Assembly: GCF_900205865.1 (NCBI RefSeq)
Contig: NZ_LT906662.1
Location: forward strand, 992,001-1,056,000
Origin: Thermoanaerobacterium sp. RBIITD
GTDB taxonomy: Bacteria; Bacillota; Thermoanaerobacteria; Thermoanaerobacterales; Thermoanaerobacteraceae
Length of the DNA: 64,000 nucleotides
Direction of reading: 5' to 3'
This document shows, one piece after another, positions 1 through 9,116 of the stretch. Both the position numbers and the translations under genes were made by a program. The notes beneath the pieces are model-generated. The model was not told the DNA's origin. It did no database searches and was given only the letters and a program-made list of their open reading frames with translations. The number at the start of each line of letters is the position of its first letter. Position 1 is the stretch's first letter.

Positions 1-363
1 ATTCAGCCCTATATTTCCTAAATGAAACCTGTGAGGATTAACCCTGAGCCAATCAAATATTTCCTCCTGATTATCTCTCAATGTCGCATATCCCACTTTT
101 CGTCCGTATGTATTGTAATATTTAAGCTTTAAATCCTTTATGGTGTAAAATCCCTCTTCATTCTTAGCAGGAATTGTATGAAATCCCCACTGTACCATGG
201 TACACAAGGGCACTACCTTATATTCATCAGAGAATGTTTGCATACCTGTTATATCAGCAGTAAATGCAATTTCCCCATTTCCTATCGATAGAGGAGATAG
301 GATATCAACTTTGTTGAGAACTACATTGTGCCTATTTACTAATTCATATCGATTTATTGTCAT
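1..363 (-). CDS. N-terminal 121 codons of a large glycosidase-like enzyme (runs off window)
   Basis: Reading leftward from an ATG at 363 there are 121 open codons to the window edge. The start is well supported: a perfect AAAGGAGGT ribosome site lies five bases upstream. The N-terminus begins MTINRYELVNRHNVVL and continues with an SIGNGEIAFTADITGMQTF segment, a pattern I associate with bacterial (alpha/alpha)6 'six-hairpin' glycosidases, but the catalytic region lies outside the window. No signal peptide is seen, so a cytoplasmic enzyme acting on imported oligosaccharide fits. The start overlaps the last 20 bases of the sensor-kinase gene, so the two are probably translationally coupled, and the enzyme is likely controlled with the YesMN pair and the divergent sugar importer. 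The exact GH family and substrate cannot be assigned. Confidence 0.6.
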   Translation of the reverse strand, partial: MTINRYELVNRHNVVLNKVDILSPLSIGNGEIAFTADITGMQTFSDEYKVVPLCTMVQWGFHTIPAKNEEGFYTIKDLKLKYYNTYGRKVGYATLRDNQEEIFDWLRVNPHRFHLGNIGLN

Positions 364-2110
364 GAGAAACCTCCTTTGATTTATATGGAAAGGTTATATA
401 AACAGCAGTCCCCATTCCAAATTTGCTTCTAATTATTATATTATATTTATCATCATATAAGAGCTTCAGCCTTTCTTTTGTATTCATTAGGCCTATATGC
501 TCTTGAAAATCAAAATCTGATTTAAGCTGCTCCCTTATCTGACTCAGTTTTTCCTTGCTTATTCCAAGGCCGTTATCTACAACTGCGATTTTTATTTCAC
601 CATCACGCTTGTGTTTTATCCTGATTTTAATAACTCCCCTCCCTTCCTTTTCCTTTAAGCCATGATAAATAGAATTTTCAATAAGGTGTTGAAGCATAAG
701 CTTCATTACCTTACATGGCAGCAGGCTCTCATCATAGTCCCACATTACTTCAAACTTGTCCCTATAACGTACTTTTAGTATATCAATATAGGATTTTGTG
801 TTATCAATTTCCTCTTTTAAAGTTACAGTCTCATTTGGATTGCTAAGTAAATACTTTAAAATCTGGGACAAGTTTTCTATCATTTTTGTTACATTATTAG
901 GCCCCCCTGTGAGTGCCAAAGTTTTTAAATAGATTGTTTCCATAGTATTAAACAAAAAATGTGGACTAATCTGAGACTGCAGAGCTAAAAGCTCCATGGC
1001 CTGCATCTTGTATTTTTTCTCAGACAGCTGCAATTTTAAATAATTTTGTTCCATGTAATTTGTAAGTATATTGTATGTTATATAGCTGTAATCATCCTTA
1101 TACTCTGGCGGTAAAGGCGGGAAAGCATTGGTAGATTTTGCAGAGTCTATAATGTCGATAATTTTCCTTATATTGGTATAATTCCTTTTGGTAATATTGT
1201 ACGTGAGGAATATCACAAATAAAATTGATAAGGCAAGCAATAATAAAGTAATCTTCAATAGCATTATAGGAACTCTATAAAGATATTCCCTCGGTACGAT
1301 GGATATATATTTTATATTGTAGTCTGCTGACTTTAATTCTGATATTATGTTGTTATCTTTATATTTATTGATATCCACAATGCTTGGGAAATTGCCGCTG
1401 CTATTTTGGCATATTAAGCGGTTATTTTCATCGAGAATAAGTACCTTTTGCTCGGGAATTATTGTCGAAGCATTGAGAAACCTTTCAATGTAGTCAAGGT
1501 ATATATTTAGCACCAATACTCCATCGCTTTTACCATTGTAAAGGTCGTTAACTTTCTTAAATATGCTAAGAACTCTTATTCCTTTTTCATTAAAGTTGTA
1601 TAATTTCAAATCTCTAACTTCTACCCATGACAGCTTGTCATCTGGAGAATTTAAAAAACTGTCAAACCATTTCTTGTCATAAAACCTATCAAGTGATGTA
1701 ATCCCATCTGAAGAAGCTAAAAAGTTTTTATTTGGGTTCTTGAAATAAAGATAGATAGATTGAATATATGGTTTTGAGAACGAAGTTGAATTAAGAAGGC
1801 TTTCAATCATATTAAGGCGCCATGTATCCTCAAGGGAATACTCAGAAGTATTTAAGATTCTTTTTAAATACATAGTCACATCTTTATTTGTACCAAAGGT
1901 TAAATAAATTTGATTAATCTCATTTAATAAAAACTCTACGTCCTCACTATTCCGCTTTAACGTTTCATTACTATTTTTATTTATTTCTTCGCTTACATAC
2001 CGCTCTGTAATGATGATTGAAAGCGATCCAAGTATTATAACGATGACAAGAAGGGGGATTGATAAAATTAATAGATTTTTATAAAAAAACTTCTGACTGA
2101 TTTTCTTCAT
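344..2110 (-). CDS. YesM-type sensor histidine kinase
   Basis: A 588-residue sensor kinase. A membrane segment at about residues 12-34, an extracytoplasmic region to about 285 and a second membrane segment near 284-306 give the usual double-pass sensor with a large outer domain. A HAMP-like linker follows. The phospho-acceptor region QSQISPHFLFNTMETI places the histidine near residue 384, typical of the YesM (His_kinase, PF06580) family, and the ATPase domain carries the N box NSIYHG and the VVDNGLGIS G1 box. The ATG follows a GGGAGGTGGGAT ribosome site. It lies 20 bp below a YesN-type regulator gene and overlaps the glycosidase start by 20 bp. Such pairs normally sense a sugar or its binding protein outside the cell and activate the neighbouring importer; the ligand is unknown here. 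Confidence 0.93.
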   Translation of the reverse strand: MKKISQKFFYKNLLILSIPLLVIVIILGSLSIIITERYVSEEINKNSNETLKRNSEDVEFLLNEINQIYLTFGTNKDVTMYLKRILNTSEYSLEDTWRLNMIESLLNSTSFSKPYIQSIYLYFKNPNKNFLASSDGITSLDRFYDKKWFDSFLNSPDDKLSWVEVRDLKLYNFNEKGIRVLSIFKKVNDLYNGKSDGVLVLNIYLDYIERFLNASTIIPEQKVLILDENNRLICQNSSGNFPSIVDINKYKDNNIISELKSADYNIKYISIVPREYLYRVPIMLLKITLLLLALSILFVIFLTYNITKRNYTNIRKIIDIIDSAKSTNAFPPLPPEYKDDYSYITYNILTNYMEQNYLKLQLSEKKYKMQAMELLALQSQISPHFLFNTMETIYLKTLALTGGPNNVTKMIENLSQILKYLLSNPNETVTLKEEIDNTKSYIDILKVRYRDKFEVMWDYDESLLPCKVMKLMLQHLIENSIYHGLKEKEGRGVIKIRIKHKRDGEIKIAVVDNGLGISKEKLSQIREQLKSDFDFQEHIGLMNTKERLKLLYDDKYNIIIRSKFGMGTAVYITFPYKSKEVSHDNKSI

Positions 2111-2130
2111 AATCTTATCCCACCTCCCAA

Positions 2131-2919
2131 TTACTTTTCTGAAATTACATATTCTCTCGGCGATTTCCTATAAAACTTTTTAAATGCCCTTGTAAAGTTT
2201 TTTGGGTTTTTGTACCCCACCATGGAACTAACCTCATATGTTTTATATAAAGGGTTTTTTAAAAAATCTGCTGCTTTTTTCATTTTAACCTCTGTGAGGT
2301 AATCTGAAAAGTTTTTACCTGTCTTTTGCTTAAAAAATTTACTCAAATAATAAGGATTCATGTAAACTATTTTTGCAGCATCTTCCAAGGTTGCATCTTT
2401 ATAATTTTCTTTTATATATTTTTTAATGATTGATATTATATCACCTTGGCCACCACTTTCATAGATAGTTTCATTTTTAGACTGTGCTTTCATCTCATCA
2501 TATTGCTCACTGTCAAGCTCCCTTTTAATTTTATTGAAAACCTCTACAATCTCGCTATACTTTGTTGGTTTAACTATATAGTCCTTCACACCATATCTCA
2601 ATGCCTGCCTTGCATATTCAAACTCAGTGTAACCACTTATAATGACCATTTTAACATTAATATTGCTTTCAGAAATAACTTTTGCAAGTTCAAGGCCAGA
2701 CATAACTGGCATTTTTATATCGCATAAAACAGTATCTACATGATTCTTAGATATATAGTTCAGGCATTCTTTGCCATTTTCAAATTGTCCAACCACCTCA
2801 AAGCCGATGTCTTTCCACGGGAAGTAATTTGCCAAGCCCAGCCTTATTTCGTATTCGTCTTCAACAATAATAAGCTTATATATAAATACCACCTCCATCT
2901 CCAATAATAACTTATCCAT
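2131..2919 (-). CDS. YesN-type response regulator (receiver + AraC DNA-binding domain)
   Basis: The receiver domain has the acidic pair E20-D21 (LIIVEDEYEIRLG) and the phospho-acceptor D67 (VLCDIKMPVMSG); about 100 C-terminal residues form an AraC-type double helix-turn-helix (LEDAAKIVYMNPYYLSKFF, then VSSMVGYKNPKNFTRAFK). It should be phosphorylated by the adjacent YesM-like kinase and activate sugar-uptake genes. The start is uncertain. The furthest ATG (2919) adds residues MDKLLLEMEVVFI that the family lacks. A strong GGAGGTG site sits six bases before an ATA codon at 2883, exactly where the family's usual MYKLIIVEDE begins. Translation may therefore start at GTG 2892, ATG 2898 or the non-standard ATA. 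The gene is divergent from the sugar ABC operon across a 258-bp spacer. Confidence 0.92.
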   Translation of the reverse strand: MDKLLLEMEVVFIYKLIIVEDEYEIRLGLANYFPWKDIGFEVVGQFENGKECLNYISKNHVDTVLCDIKMPVMSGLELAKVISESNINVKMVIISGYTEFEYARQALRYGVKDYIVKPTKYSEIVEVFNKIKRELDSEQYDEMKAQSKNETIYESGGQGDIISIIKKYIKENYKDATLEDAAKIVYMNPYYLSKFFKQKTGKNFSDYLTEVKMKKAADFLKNPLYKTYEVSSMVGYKNPKNFTRAFKKFYRKSPREYVISEK

Positions 2920-3177
2920 TATTTAATCTCGCTATAGTTATTTCTGAATACATTATCAATTTAAATTATAGCATACTAAATAATAAGTTAAAATAATTAA
3001 GCTATGCTAATTAGTATCAATTTTTTATATTGTTGTATAAAATATGATACCATTTAAATTTTAAACCAATCAATGATACTATTTCTAAAATTTTATGTCT
3101 TTTTAATTTCATTAATTGATAGTAATCTATTATTAGGTAAATTAATCAACAATTTTAAAAGTTAAGGAGGTACTTCT
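2920..3177. promoter_or_regulatory. Divergent control region between yesN-like gene and sugar ABC operon
   Basis: This AT-rich spacer must hold promoters in both directions. On the minus strand a TATAAT -10 box is readable at 2965-2970 with only a weak -35. On the plus strand an AAGGAGGT ribosome site precedes the ATG at 3178. Three related half-sites, TAGTATCA (3012-3019), TGATACCA (3045-3052) and TGATACTA (3074-3081), could be binding sites for the AraC-type regulator; this is inference from position and repetition only. Confidence 0.45.
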
Positions 3178-4491
3178 ATGAAGAAGTATAAAAAGCTTAT
3201 TTCTTTAATACTTATTGTAGTTTTAACTATAACGTTGTTAGCTGGCTGTAGTAAACCATTAAATAATGGAAAAGCAGCTAACAGCTCTAAGAAGGTTACA
3301 CTGCGTTTTATGTGGTGGGGCGGAAATGATCGTCATAAAGCTACACTTGATGCAATAAATCTTTATACTAAAGAGCATCCCAATGTAAAGATAGATGCTG
3401 AATACAGTGGTTATGATGGTTACCTGCAAAAATTAGTTACACAGTTAAGTGGAGGAACCGCTCCTGATTTAATGCAAATTGATGTTCCTTGGGTTCCAGA
3501 ACTTATGGCTCAAGGTGATTTCTTCGCCGATTTAAGTCAGCAGAAGAATATTAACACCAAAGCATTTGATGAGAAGTTCTTAAAGAATTATTGCTATGTC
3601 AATAATAAGCTTATTGGCCTACCTACTGGAATAAATAATTCAGCACTTTTTGTTAATAAGGATTTCTTTAATAAATATGGCATAGACGACAAAACTGTAT
3701 GGAACTGGGATAACTTTGCTGAAGCAGCAAAAACTGTCCATCAAAAAGATAAGAACGCATACTTTTTAAATGCTGATGCTACAGTAATTTATTATATGTT
3801 GAAATCGTATGTAATTCAGCAAACTGGTAATCAATGGATTAATGATGATTATACACTTGGATTTGACAAGAAAACCTTAACTGATGGTTTTAAATATTTT
3901 GATAATCTATTTAAAGTAGGTGGTATTCAACCCTTTGCAGAAAGCGCTCCTTTTCAAGGAAAGCCTGAACAAAATACACTATGGATAAATGGTCAAATAG
4001 GTACGTTTTGGGATTGGGCTTCAATATATGCAATAAACAAGTCTAATATTAAGAATTTGTCTATCACTCTACCTCCTGTAGCACCTAACGCAAAACAAAC
4101 TGGTATTGTAGTTAGACCTTCACAATTAATTGCAATAAACAAAAACTCAAAGAATATAGAAGAAGCCTCTAAATTCTTGAATTGGTTTTTCAATGATCCC
4201 GAAGCAATAAAAATATTGAAGGACGTAAGAGGAATTCCTGCAACAGAAAATGCACGTAAAATATTAACAGATCTAAACAAACTGGATCCTGTTCTTAACG
4301 ATTGTACAACTCTTGCATTAAAGAATATGTCAATGCCTGAAAATAGTATAAGCCAGAATCAGGAAATTGAAAAAATAAGCACAGATATTGTACAAGAACT
4401 CGCATACAAACAATTGACTCCTGAACAAGCAGCTGATAAACTAATTAGCAGTTATAAGCAAAAGCTTTCTGAACTTAAAAATCAGAAGTAA
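3178..4491 (+). CDS. Sugar ABC transporter substrate-binding lipoprotein (family 1)
   Basis: A 437-residue extracellular solute-binding protein. The first 23 residues are a lipoprotein signal (KK, hydrophobic stretch, LLAGC lipobox) with lipidated Cys24, so the mature protein is anchored outside the cell. The body (RFMWWGGNDRHKATLDAI, PDLMQIDVPWVPEL) matches the MalE/UgpB-type family that delivers oligosaccharides to CUT1 importers. The ATG follows AAGGAGGT. Two permease genes follow after an 86-bp gap containing a strong hairpin. No ATPase gene is linked; CUT1 systems commonly share an MsmK/MsmX-type ATPase encoded elsewhere. Control by the divergent YesMN pair is likely. The sugar is not known, though the glycosidase-like gene in the opposite operon suggests an oligosaccharide. 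Confidence 0.93.
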   Translation: MKKYKKLISLILIVVLTITLLAGCSKPLNNGKAANSSKKVTLRFMWWGGNDRHKATLDAINLYTKEHPNVKIDAEYSGYDGYLQKLVTQLSGGTAPDLMQIDVPWVPELMAQGDFFADLSQQKNINTKAFDEKFLKNYCYVNNKLIGLPTGINNSALFVNKDFFNKYGIDDKTVWNWDNFAEAAKTVHQKDKNAYFLNADATVIYYMLKSYVIQQTGNQWINDDYTLGFDKKTLTDGFKYFDNLFKVGGIQPFAESAPFQGKPEQNTLWINGQIGTFWDWASIYAINKSNIKNLSITLPPVAPNAKQTGIVVRPSQLIAINKNSKNIEEASKFLNWFFNDPEAIKILKDVRGIPATENARKILTDLNKLDPVLNDCTTLALKNMSMPENSISQNQEIEKISTDIVQELAYKQLTPEQAADKLISSYKQKLSELKNQK

Positions 4492-4518
4492 GCAAAGTGA
4501 GATTTAAGGTAATTTACA

Positions 4519-4546
4519 CAAGGTGTTGGCAATGACCAACACCTTG
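4519..4546 (+). terminator. Stem-loop between binding-protein and permease genes
   Basis: A perfect 11-bp stem, CAAGGTGTTGG with CCAACACCTTG, closes a six-base loop and is not followed by a T-run. Such hairpins after binding-protein genes usually protect the upstream mRNA and lower permease expression; here that is inference from position. Confidence 0.7.
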
Positions 4547-4577
4547 GTTCACAATTTTATAAGAGGTGATTAATAAC

Positions 4578-5471
4578 ATGAAGCGATATAAGAAAAAAGA
4601 TTTTGTAGGGCTCTTATATATAAGCCCATGGATCGTAGGTTTTCTTTTATTTACTCTATATCCGTTTATAATGACATTTACTTATTCATTCACAAATTTC
4701 AGTATTACAAAAGCTCCTGTATTTAATGGTTTAAATAATTATATATACATGTTTACAAAAGACAAACTTTTTTGGCCATCGTTATTAAACACAATAAAAT
4801 ATGTTTTCATGACTGTTCCTTTGAAATTGGCTTTTGCCTTATTAGTAGCTATTTTATTAAATATAAAAATTAGAGGAATTAATGTTTTTAGAACTGTTTA
4901 TTATCTCCCTTCAATATTCGGCGGAAGTGTAGCTGTATCAATATTATGGAGATCCTTATTTATGAAAGAAGGTATCATAAATAAGTTTCTTTCTTATTTT
5001 CATATTATTGGACCTGATTGGCTTGGTAACCCACATATTTCATTATTTACCGTAAGCCTTCTTGCCGTTTGGGAGTTTGGTTCATCAATGGTAATCTTCC
5101 TTGCAGGGCTCAAACAGGTACCAAATGAATTGTATGAGGCAGCCTTGATAGACGGAGCTTCAAAGATCAGAAGATTCTTCTCAATAACGCTCCCTATGAT
5201 TTCCCCTGTTTTATTCTTCAATGTTGTTATGCAAACGATAAATGCATTCCAGGAATTTACAGGACCATATATAGTAACAGGCGGAGGCCCTATGAATTCA
5301 ACTTATGTTTATAGTCTGCTAATATACGATAATGCATTTAAATATTTTAAAATGGGGTATTCTTCAGCCCTTTCATGGATTCTATTTTTATTAATATTGT
5401 TAATTACAGCTATACTATTCAAGTCTTCACCGGCTTGGACATATTATGAAGATGGGGGTAAGTCCATATGA
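4578..5471 (+). CDS. Sugar ABC transporter permease (MalF/UgpA type)
   Basis: About 297 residues with six predicted membrane segments and the BPD_transp_1 EAA loop (YEAALIDGASKIRRFFSITLP) that docks the ATPase. This is the first permease of a CUT1 importer and pairs with the next gene. A GTG at 4566 keeps the frame open, but the AGAGGTGATT ribosome site is best spaced for the ATG at 4578, giving an N-terminus MKRYKKKDFVGLLY. The 3' end overlaps the next permease start by 4 bases (ATGA), so the two are translationally coupled. Confidence 0.92.
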   Translation: MKRYKKKDFVGLLYISPWIVGFLLFTLYPFIMTFTYSFTNFSITKAPVFNGLNNYIYMFTKDKLFWPSLLNTIKYVFMTVPLKLAFALLVAILLNIKIRGINVFRTVYYLPSIFGGSVAVSILWRSLFMKEGIINKFLSYFHIIGPDWLGNPHISLFTVSLLAVWEFGSSMVIFLAGLKQVPNELYEAALIDGASKIRRFFSITLPMISPVLFFNVVMQTINAFQEFTGPYIVTGGGPMNSTYVYSLLIYDNAFKYFKMGYSSALSWILFLLILLITAILFKSSPAWTYYEDGGKSI

Positions 5472-6328
5472 GATCTAAAATTAATCACCATAAAAATGGA
5501 TATATGTTAAAGATATTAACTTATATATTTTTAATTATTTTTGGCATATTTATGATTTATCCTCTTTTGTGGATAGTTGCAGCTTCATTCAAACCAAATG
5601 AAGATATATTTAAGTCTTTGAGCCTTATACCTTCACATCTGGTGGCAGACTCCTACATTAATGGCTGGAAAGGAACGGGTCAGTATGGTTTTGGTAAATT
5701 TATATTGAATACCTTTATAATGGTCATACCTACCGTTATATTTACTGTAATATCATCAACAGTTGTGGCCTACGGCTTTGCAAGATTTAATTTCCCATTA
5801 AAAAAGATTTTATTCGCACTGATGATTTCGACCCTCATGCTGCCAGGATCAGTCATAATTATTCCAAGATATATACTGTTTAATGGGTTTGGATGGCTAA
5901 ACAGTTACAAGCCCTTTATCATTCCAGCTCTATTTGCGTCAACGCCATTTTTCGTATTTATGATGGTGCAATTTTTAAGAGGTCTTCCCAAAGAGCTAGA
6001 AGAATCTGCTATAATAGACGGATGTAACTCATTTCAAACTCTTATAAATATAATAGCTCCACTATGCAAACCGGCGATAATATCCATGGCAATATTTCAG
6101 TTTATATGGACCTGGAATGACTTCCTAAATACATTAATTTATATTAACGGTGTGGAAAAATATACGGTATCACTTGGCCTTAGGATGTCTATTGATGGTA
6201 CATCTGTAATCAATTGGAATCAAATAATGGCAATGACTGTAATTTCAATGCTCCCATGTATTATTATATTCTTCTCAGCACAGAAATACTTTGTGGAAGG
6301 TATCGCAACTACTGGGCTAAAAAGTTAA
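5468..6328 (+). CDS. Sugar ABC transporter permease (MalG/UgpE type)
   Basis: A 286-residue second permease. The N-terminal membrane segment (ILTYIFLIIFGIFMIYPLLW) and the EAA loop (LEESAIIDGCNSFQTLINI) are those of the MalG/LacG/UgpE group. It starts inside the stop of the preceding permease, with GGGGGTAAG as ribosome site, and should form the membrane heterodimer with it. It is the last gene of the operon; a terminator-like hairpin follows at 6430-6504. No nucleotide-binding subunit is encoded nearby. Confidence 0.92.
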   Translation: MRSKINHHKNGYMLKILTYIFLIIFGIFMIYPLLWIVAASFKPNEDIFKSLSLIPSHLVADSYINGWKGTGQYGFGKFILNTFIMVIPTVIFTVISSTVVAYGFARFNFPLKKILFALMISTLMLPGSVIIIPRYILFNGFGWLNSYKPFIIPALFASTPFFVFMMVQFLRGLPKELEESAIIDGCNSFQTLINIIAPLCKPAIISMAIFQFIWTWNDFLNTLIYINGVEKYTVSLGLRMSIDGTSVINWNQIMAMTVISMLPCIIIFFSAQKYFVEGIATTGLKS

Positions 6329-6429
6329 GGAAAAACCTAAGTATTAAGAAGAAAATATTCAGTTATATCAATAAACAAATATTAAAACTGTTAAAAGATT
6401 AATCCAATCAATACAGATAATATATCAAT

Positions 6430-6504
6430 GATAGAATGGTAATATATTATATTTTTTCATCTATAGCTAATAAAATATCGAGTAGCCATTCTATCTTCTT
6501 ATTT
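6430..6504 (+). terminator. Terminator of the sugar ABC operon
   Basis: Outer arms GATAGAATGG (6430-6439) and CCATTCTATC (6486-6495) pair perfectly, an inner ATATTTT/AAAATAT pair shortens the long loop, and a T-rich tail (TTCTTATTTTTTT) follows. Confidence 0.7.
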
Positions 6505-6607
6505 TTTTATACAGATTGCTTTTATCAAGAATGTTTCAATGTCGACAATCTTCACATTTATGCCTCACTATTCCTGTTAATTTTATTTTTTTATGTATTC
6601 CTTTAGG

Positions 6608-6653
6608 GTCAGAATGACATTGGTAGGATTCATCCTAAGTCGGAGATTCTGAC
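6608..6653. repeat. Nested 46-bp imperfect palindrome
   Basis: GTCAGAAT and ATTCTGAC form the outer arms, GAC/GTC pair inside them, and TAGGA-TTCA-TCCTA forms the tip. It lies at the edge of the decayed region. Its CAGAATGA end recurs at 37252-37259, suggesting a dispersed intergenic element, though only two partial copies are in this window. Confidence 0.5.
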
Positions 6654-7288
6654 ATATCCGAAATTATAATGAAATCAAGGTCTTCCTTTTTATATTTCCA
6701 GTATTCCGGATGGGCAGGTTCTGCATATGTTAGAATACCATTTGCATAATTTCCGGTCTATGTTGATATAATTTCCTGTATCTACTTATATTTTTTAATA
6801 GCCTCATGGGTCAATCTTCAACATAAAAACATCTATCGCTAAATGGTATATTTATCAATTTTTCCGGCAACCTCAAATTGGCATTTATAATGTCATAACC
6901 ATAGGCGATAGCTATTTTTCTTAACATGCCTCTTTTATCCGCACTTATTGGCATTACCAACAATATTAACTTGTAATCAATTTTATCACCTCTATCAACT
7001 GCTTAGCATTTGTTTCTGCTATAACATTCATTAGCATTTCATATCTTTATCTTTTTGGTTCTCTGCATAATCTTTTAGTAGCATTCTTATTTCTTCATTT
7101 ATGTTCATTTTCTTTTTAATAATCTTATAAATCTATTTACTTTACTTGGTAACTCAATCTATTACTATTATCTGTGTTTTTATGTCTTCTCTTATATAGT
7201 ATATTCCTTCATTTAGATTTTTTATTGCTACACCTTGATATCTTTTGATATGTTCTATCATTTTTTCAGAATTGCTATTGCTTGCCAT
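6635..7288 (-). pseudogene. Decayed leftward coding sequence(s), function unknown
   Basis: The 1.3 kb between the ABC operon terminator and the PaaK-like gene has no intact gene of normal size. On the minus strand several short open stretches look like protein but are interrupted by stops and frame changes: 7154-7288 (44 codons, starting MASNSNSEKMIEHIKRYQ), 7031-7108 (25 codons, MNINEEIRMLLKDYAENQ), about 6811-6985 (contains MPISADKRGMLRKIAIAYGY, with a GAGGTGAT site just upstream) and about 6635-6752 (contains GILTYAEPAHPEYWKYKKE). Together they look like one or two genes in advanced decay. I do not recognise the family. The 44-codon piece could be an independent small gene, but has no clear ribosome site. 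The rest of the interval to 7647 shows nothing I can support. Confidence 0.45.
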
Positions 7289-7647
7289 CGTTATTGTCAA
7301 ATTATAAATTTTTATTACATCTATATTCTTTATTCCTCAATCACTTCGCCTCGTTACCTTTTTCTATCTTATTTATAACAACTTTTTATATAATCTGTAA
7401 TAGAAATACTCTAAATATTATACTCATTCTATGCTTCACCATAGGCTTTATTCAGACTTTGAGAAGAAATTATATTGACTTAAATATTTATAATAGTAGA
7501 ATATTATTTGTATGTTATAAAGATGAAATGTTAGCAAAAAAATAACAAGCGTAATAGGGTTGAATACCGTCTGCTTAATTTTTATTGACAATTATTCACT
7601 GTAATGAATATAATTATATATATGATTAAATAAAAATGGTGATAATA

Positions 7648-9024
7648 ATGGGATATATTAATATGATATATAATACATTCATCCTTAATAAAAATTATGA
7701 CCTTTCACATGAAGATATTCTAAAAATAAGGGAAAAGAAATTCAGAAAGCTTCTAAGACATGCCTATACACATTCGAAATTTTACCATAATTACTATAAT
7801 GATAACGGCATTAAGAAAAGTGACCTTGCGTATATTCCTATAGAAAATTTGCCACCAATAGATAAAAGCATTTTCATAGAAAACTTTGATGATATTGTTA
7901 CTGATAAGAATCTTAGTAAGCATAATATAGAAGAGTTCATAAAAAACGACGATGTAAGCAATAAGAAATTTCTCGGAAAATATACTATCATTCACTCCTC
8001 TGGAAGCACTGGCACACCTACTATTTTTGTTTACGACAAAAAAGCTTGGGAATATGTATTAGCTGCTGCATTTAGGGCTTGTAAAGGAGAAATTCGCATA
8101 CGTGATGTAATATCTGAAATAGGCGTAAAAAAGTTTTTGATAGAAGGTTTTAGAAATCTCAATGTTTTGTATATCGCAGCAACAGAAGGCAGATTTGCAG
8201 GTGTGATGGCTGCTAGTAGTGGAATAAGTGGTTTTGGTTTTAATCCTATGCTTTTAAATATAAATATTCCCCTCGACGAGTGGTATGACAAAGTCGTAAG
8301 TTTTATGCCAAGGGTTATTATTGGTTACCCTTCTGCAATAAAAATTCTCTGCGATATGATAAGGGAAAACGGACTTTCCTTTGATATATTCCGTGTTGTA
8401 TCATGTGGAGAACCCCTCACAAAAGAACTCAGAGATTATTTTGAGTCCGTCTTTAATACCGATATTTTTGATCTTTATGGTTCATCGGAATCTTTGATAA
8501 TAGGTCTCGGAAGGAAGAAATATGATGGATTTTATATATTCGATGATATAAATTATGTAGAAGCAAATGGTAATTGCATATATTTAACATCTCTATATAA
8601 TTTCACTCAACCTTTGATAAGATATAAGCTTACTGACATTGCATTGGCTAAAGAAAGGAATGCAAATGAATATCTGCCATTTACAAAAATCAATGGGATT
8701 TCCGGGAGAAATGAAGACATGATGTGGTTTATAAATGACAAAGGTAAGAAGGATTTTTTGCATCCCTTAATCATTGATGATATAAATATCGATGGAATCA
8801 TAAAATATCAATTCATACAGCATTCGTATAAGGATTTTGAGGTTGACATTGAAATTAGCAATGGAGCGGATTTTGATACTGTATCAAATAAATTCAGTGA
8901 TAACATCAGGAAAATCCTGAATAAAAAGAGCTTAACGGGCATTAGATATACAATAAAAAGAGTCGACAGAATTCCTATCGACTCTCATAGTGGAAAATGC
9001 AAACTTGTCGTAAGGGACTTTTAG
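7648..9024 (+). CDS. PaaK/CapK-family adenylate-forming enzyme (phenylacetate-CoA ligase-like)
   Basis: About 458 residues of the phenylacetate-CoA ligase/CapK branch of adenylate-forming enzymes. The nucleotide-binding loop HSSGSTGTPTIFVYD (around residues 115-130) and the later DLYGSSES and RYKLTDIA segments are the conserved core motifs; a C-terminal domain ends the protein. These enzymes activate a carboxylic acid with ATP, often to a CoA thioester, and many stand-alone copies belong to polysaccharide or lipid pathways. No aromatic-degradation or capsule genes are linked, so the substrate cannot be named. An upstream in-frame ATG exists at 7636, but GGTGAT is well placed for the ATG at 7648. 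It appears monocistronic. Confidence 0.8.
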   Translation: MGYINMIYNTFILNKNYDLSHEDILKIREKKFRKLLRHAYTHSKFYHNYYNDNGIKKSDLAYIPIENLPPIDKSIFIENFDDIVTDKNLSKHNIEEFIKNDDVSNKKFLGKYTIIHSSGSTGTPTIFVYDKKAWEYVLAAAFRACKGEIRIRDVISEIGVKKFLIEGFRNLNVLYIAATEGRFAGVMAASSGISGFGFNPMLLNINIPLDEWYDKVVSFMPRVIIGYPSAIKILCDMIRENGLSFDIFRVVSCGEPLTKELRDYFESVFNTDIFDLYGSSESLIIGLGRKKYDGFYIFDDINYVEANGNCIYLTSLYNFTQPLIRYKLTDIALAKERNANEYLPFTKINGISGRNEDMMWFINDKGKKDFLHPLIIDDINIDGIIKYQFIQHSYKDFEVDIEISNGADFDTVSNKFSDNIRKILNKKSLTGIRYTIKRVDRIPIDSHSGKCKLVVRDF

Positions 9025-9030
9025 CATATT

Positions 9031-9048
9031 TATTCAGCTCGGGCTGAA
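9031..9048. other. Short hairpin between convergent genes
   Basis: ATTCAGC-TCGG-GCTGAAT forms a compact stem-loop between the PaaK-like gene and the chemoreceptor gene. No T-run adjoins it on either strand, so calling it a terminator is tentative. Confidence 0.35.
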
Positions 9049-9116
9049 TTAAAAAGCCCATAAATGCGCCCATTGAACTGCTAACTGTCAATACTGTACT
9101 TTAATGGTTATGTCAT

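Noticed and set aside
197-379. 60-codon plus-strand frame at the window start
   Set aside because: It lies opposite the glycosidase start and kinase end, both clearly coding on the minus strand.
7282-7545. 87-codon hydrophobic plus-strand frame in the decayed region
   Set aside because: Composition follows the AT-rich background, there is no ribosome site, and it overlaps minus-strand coding remnants.
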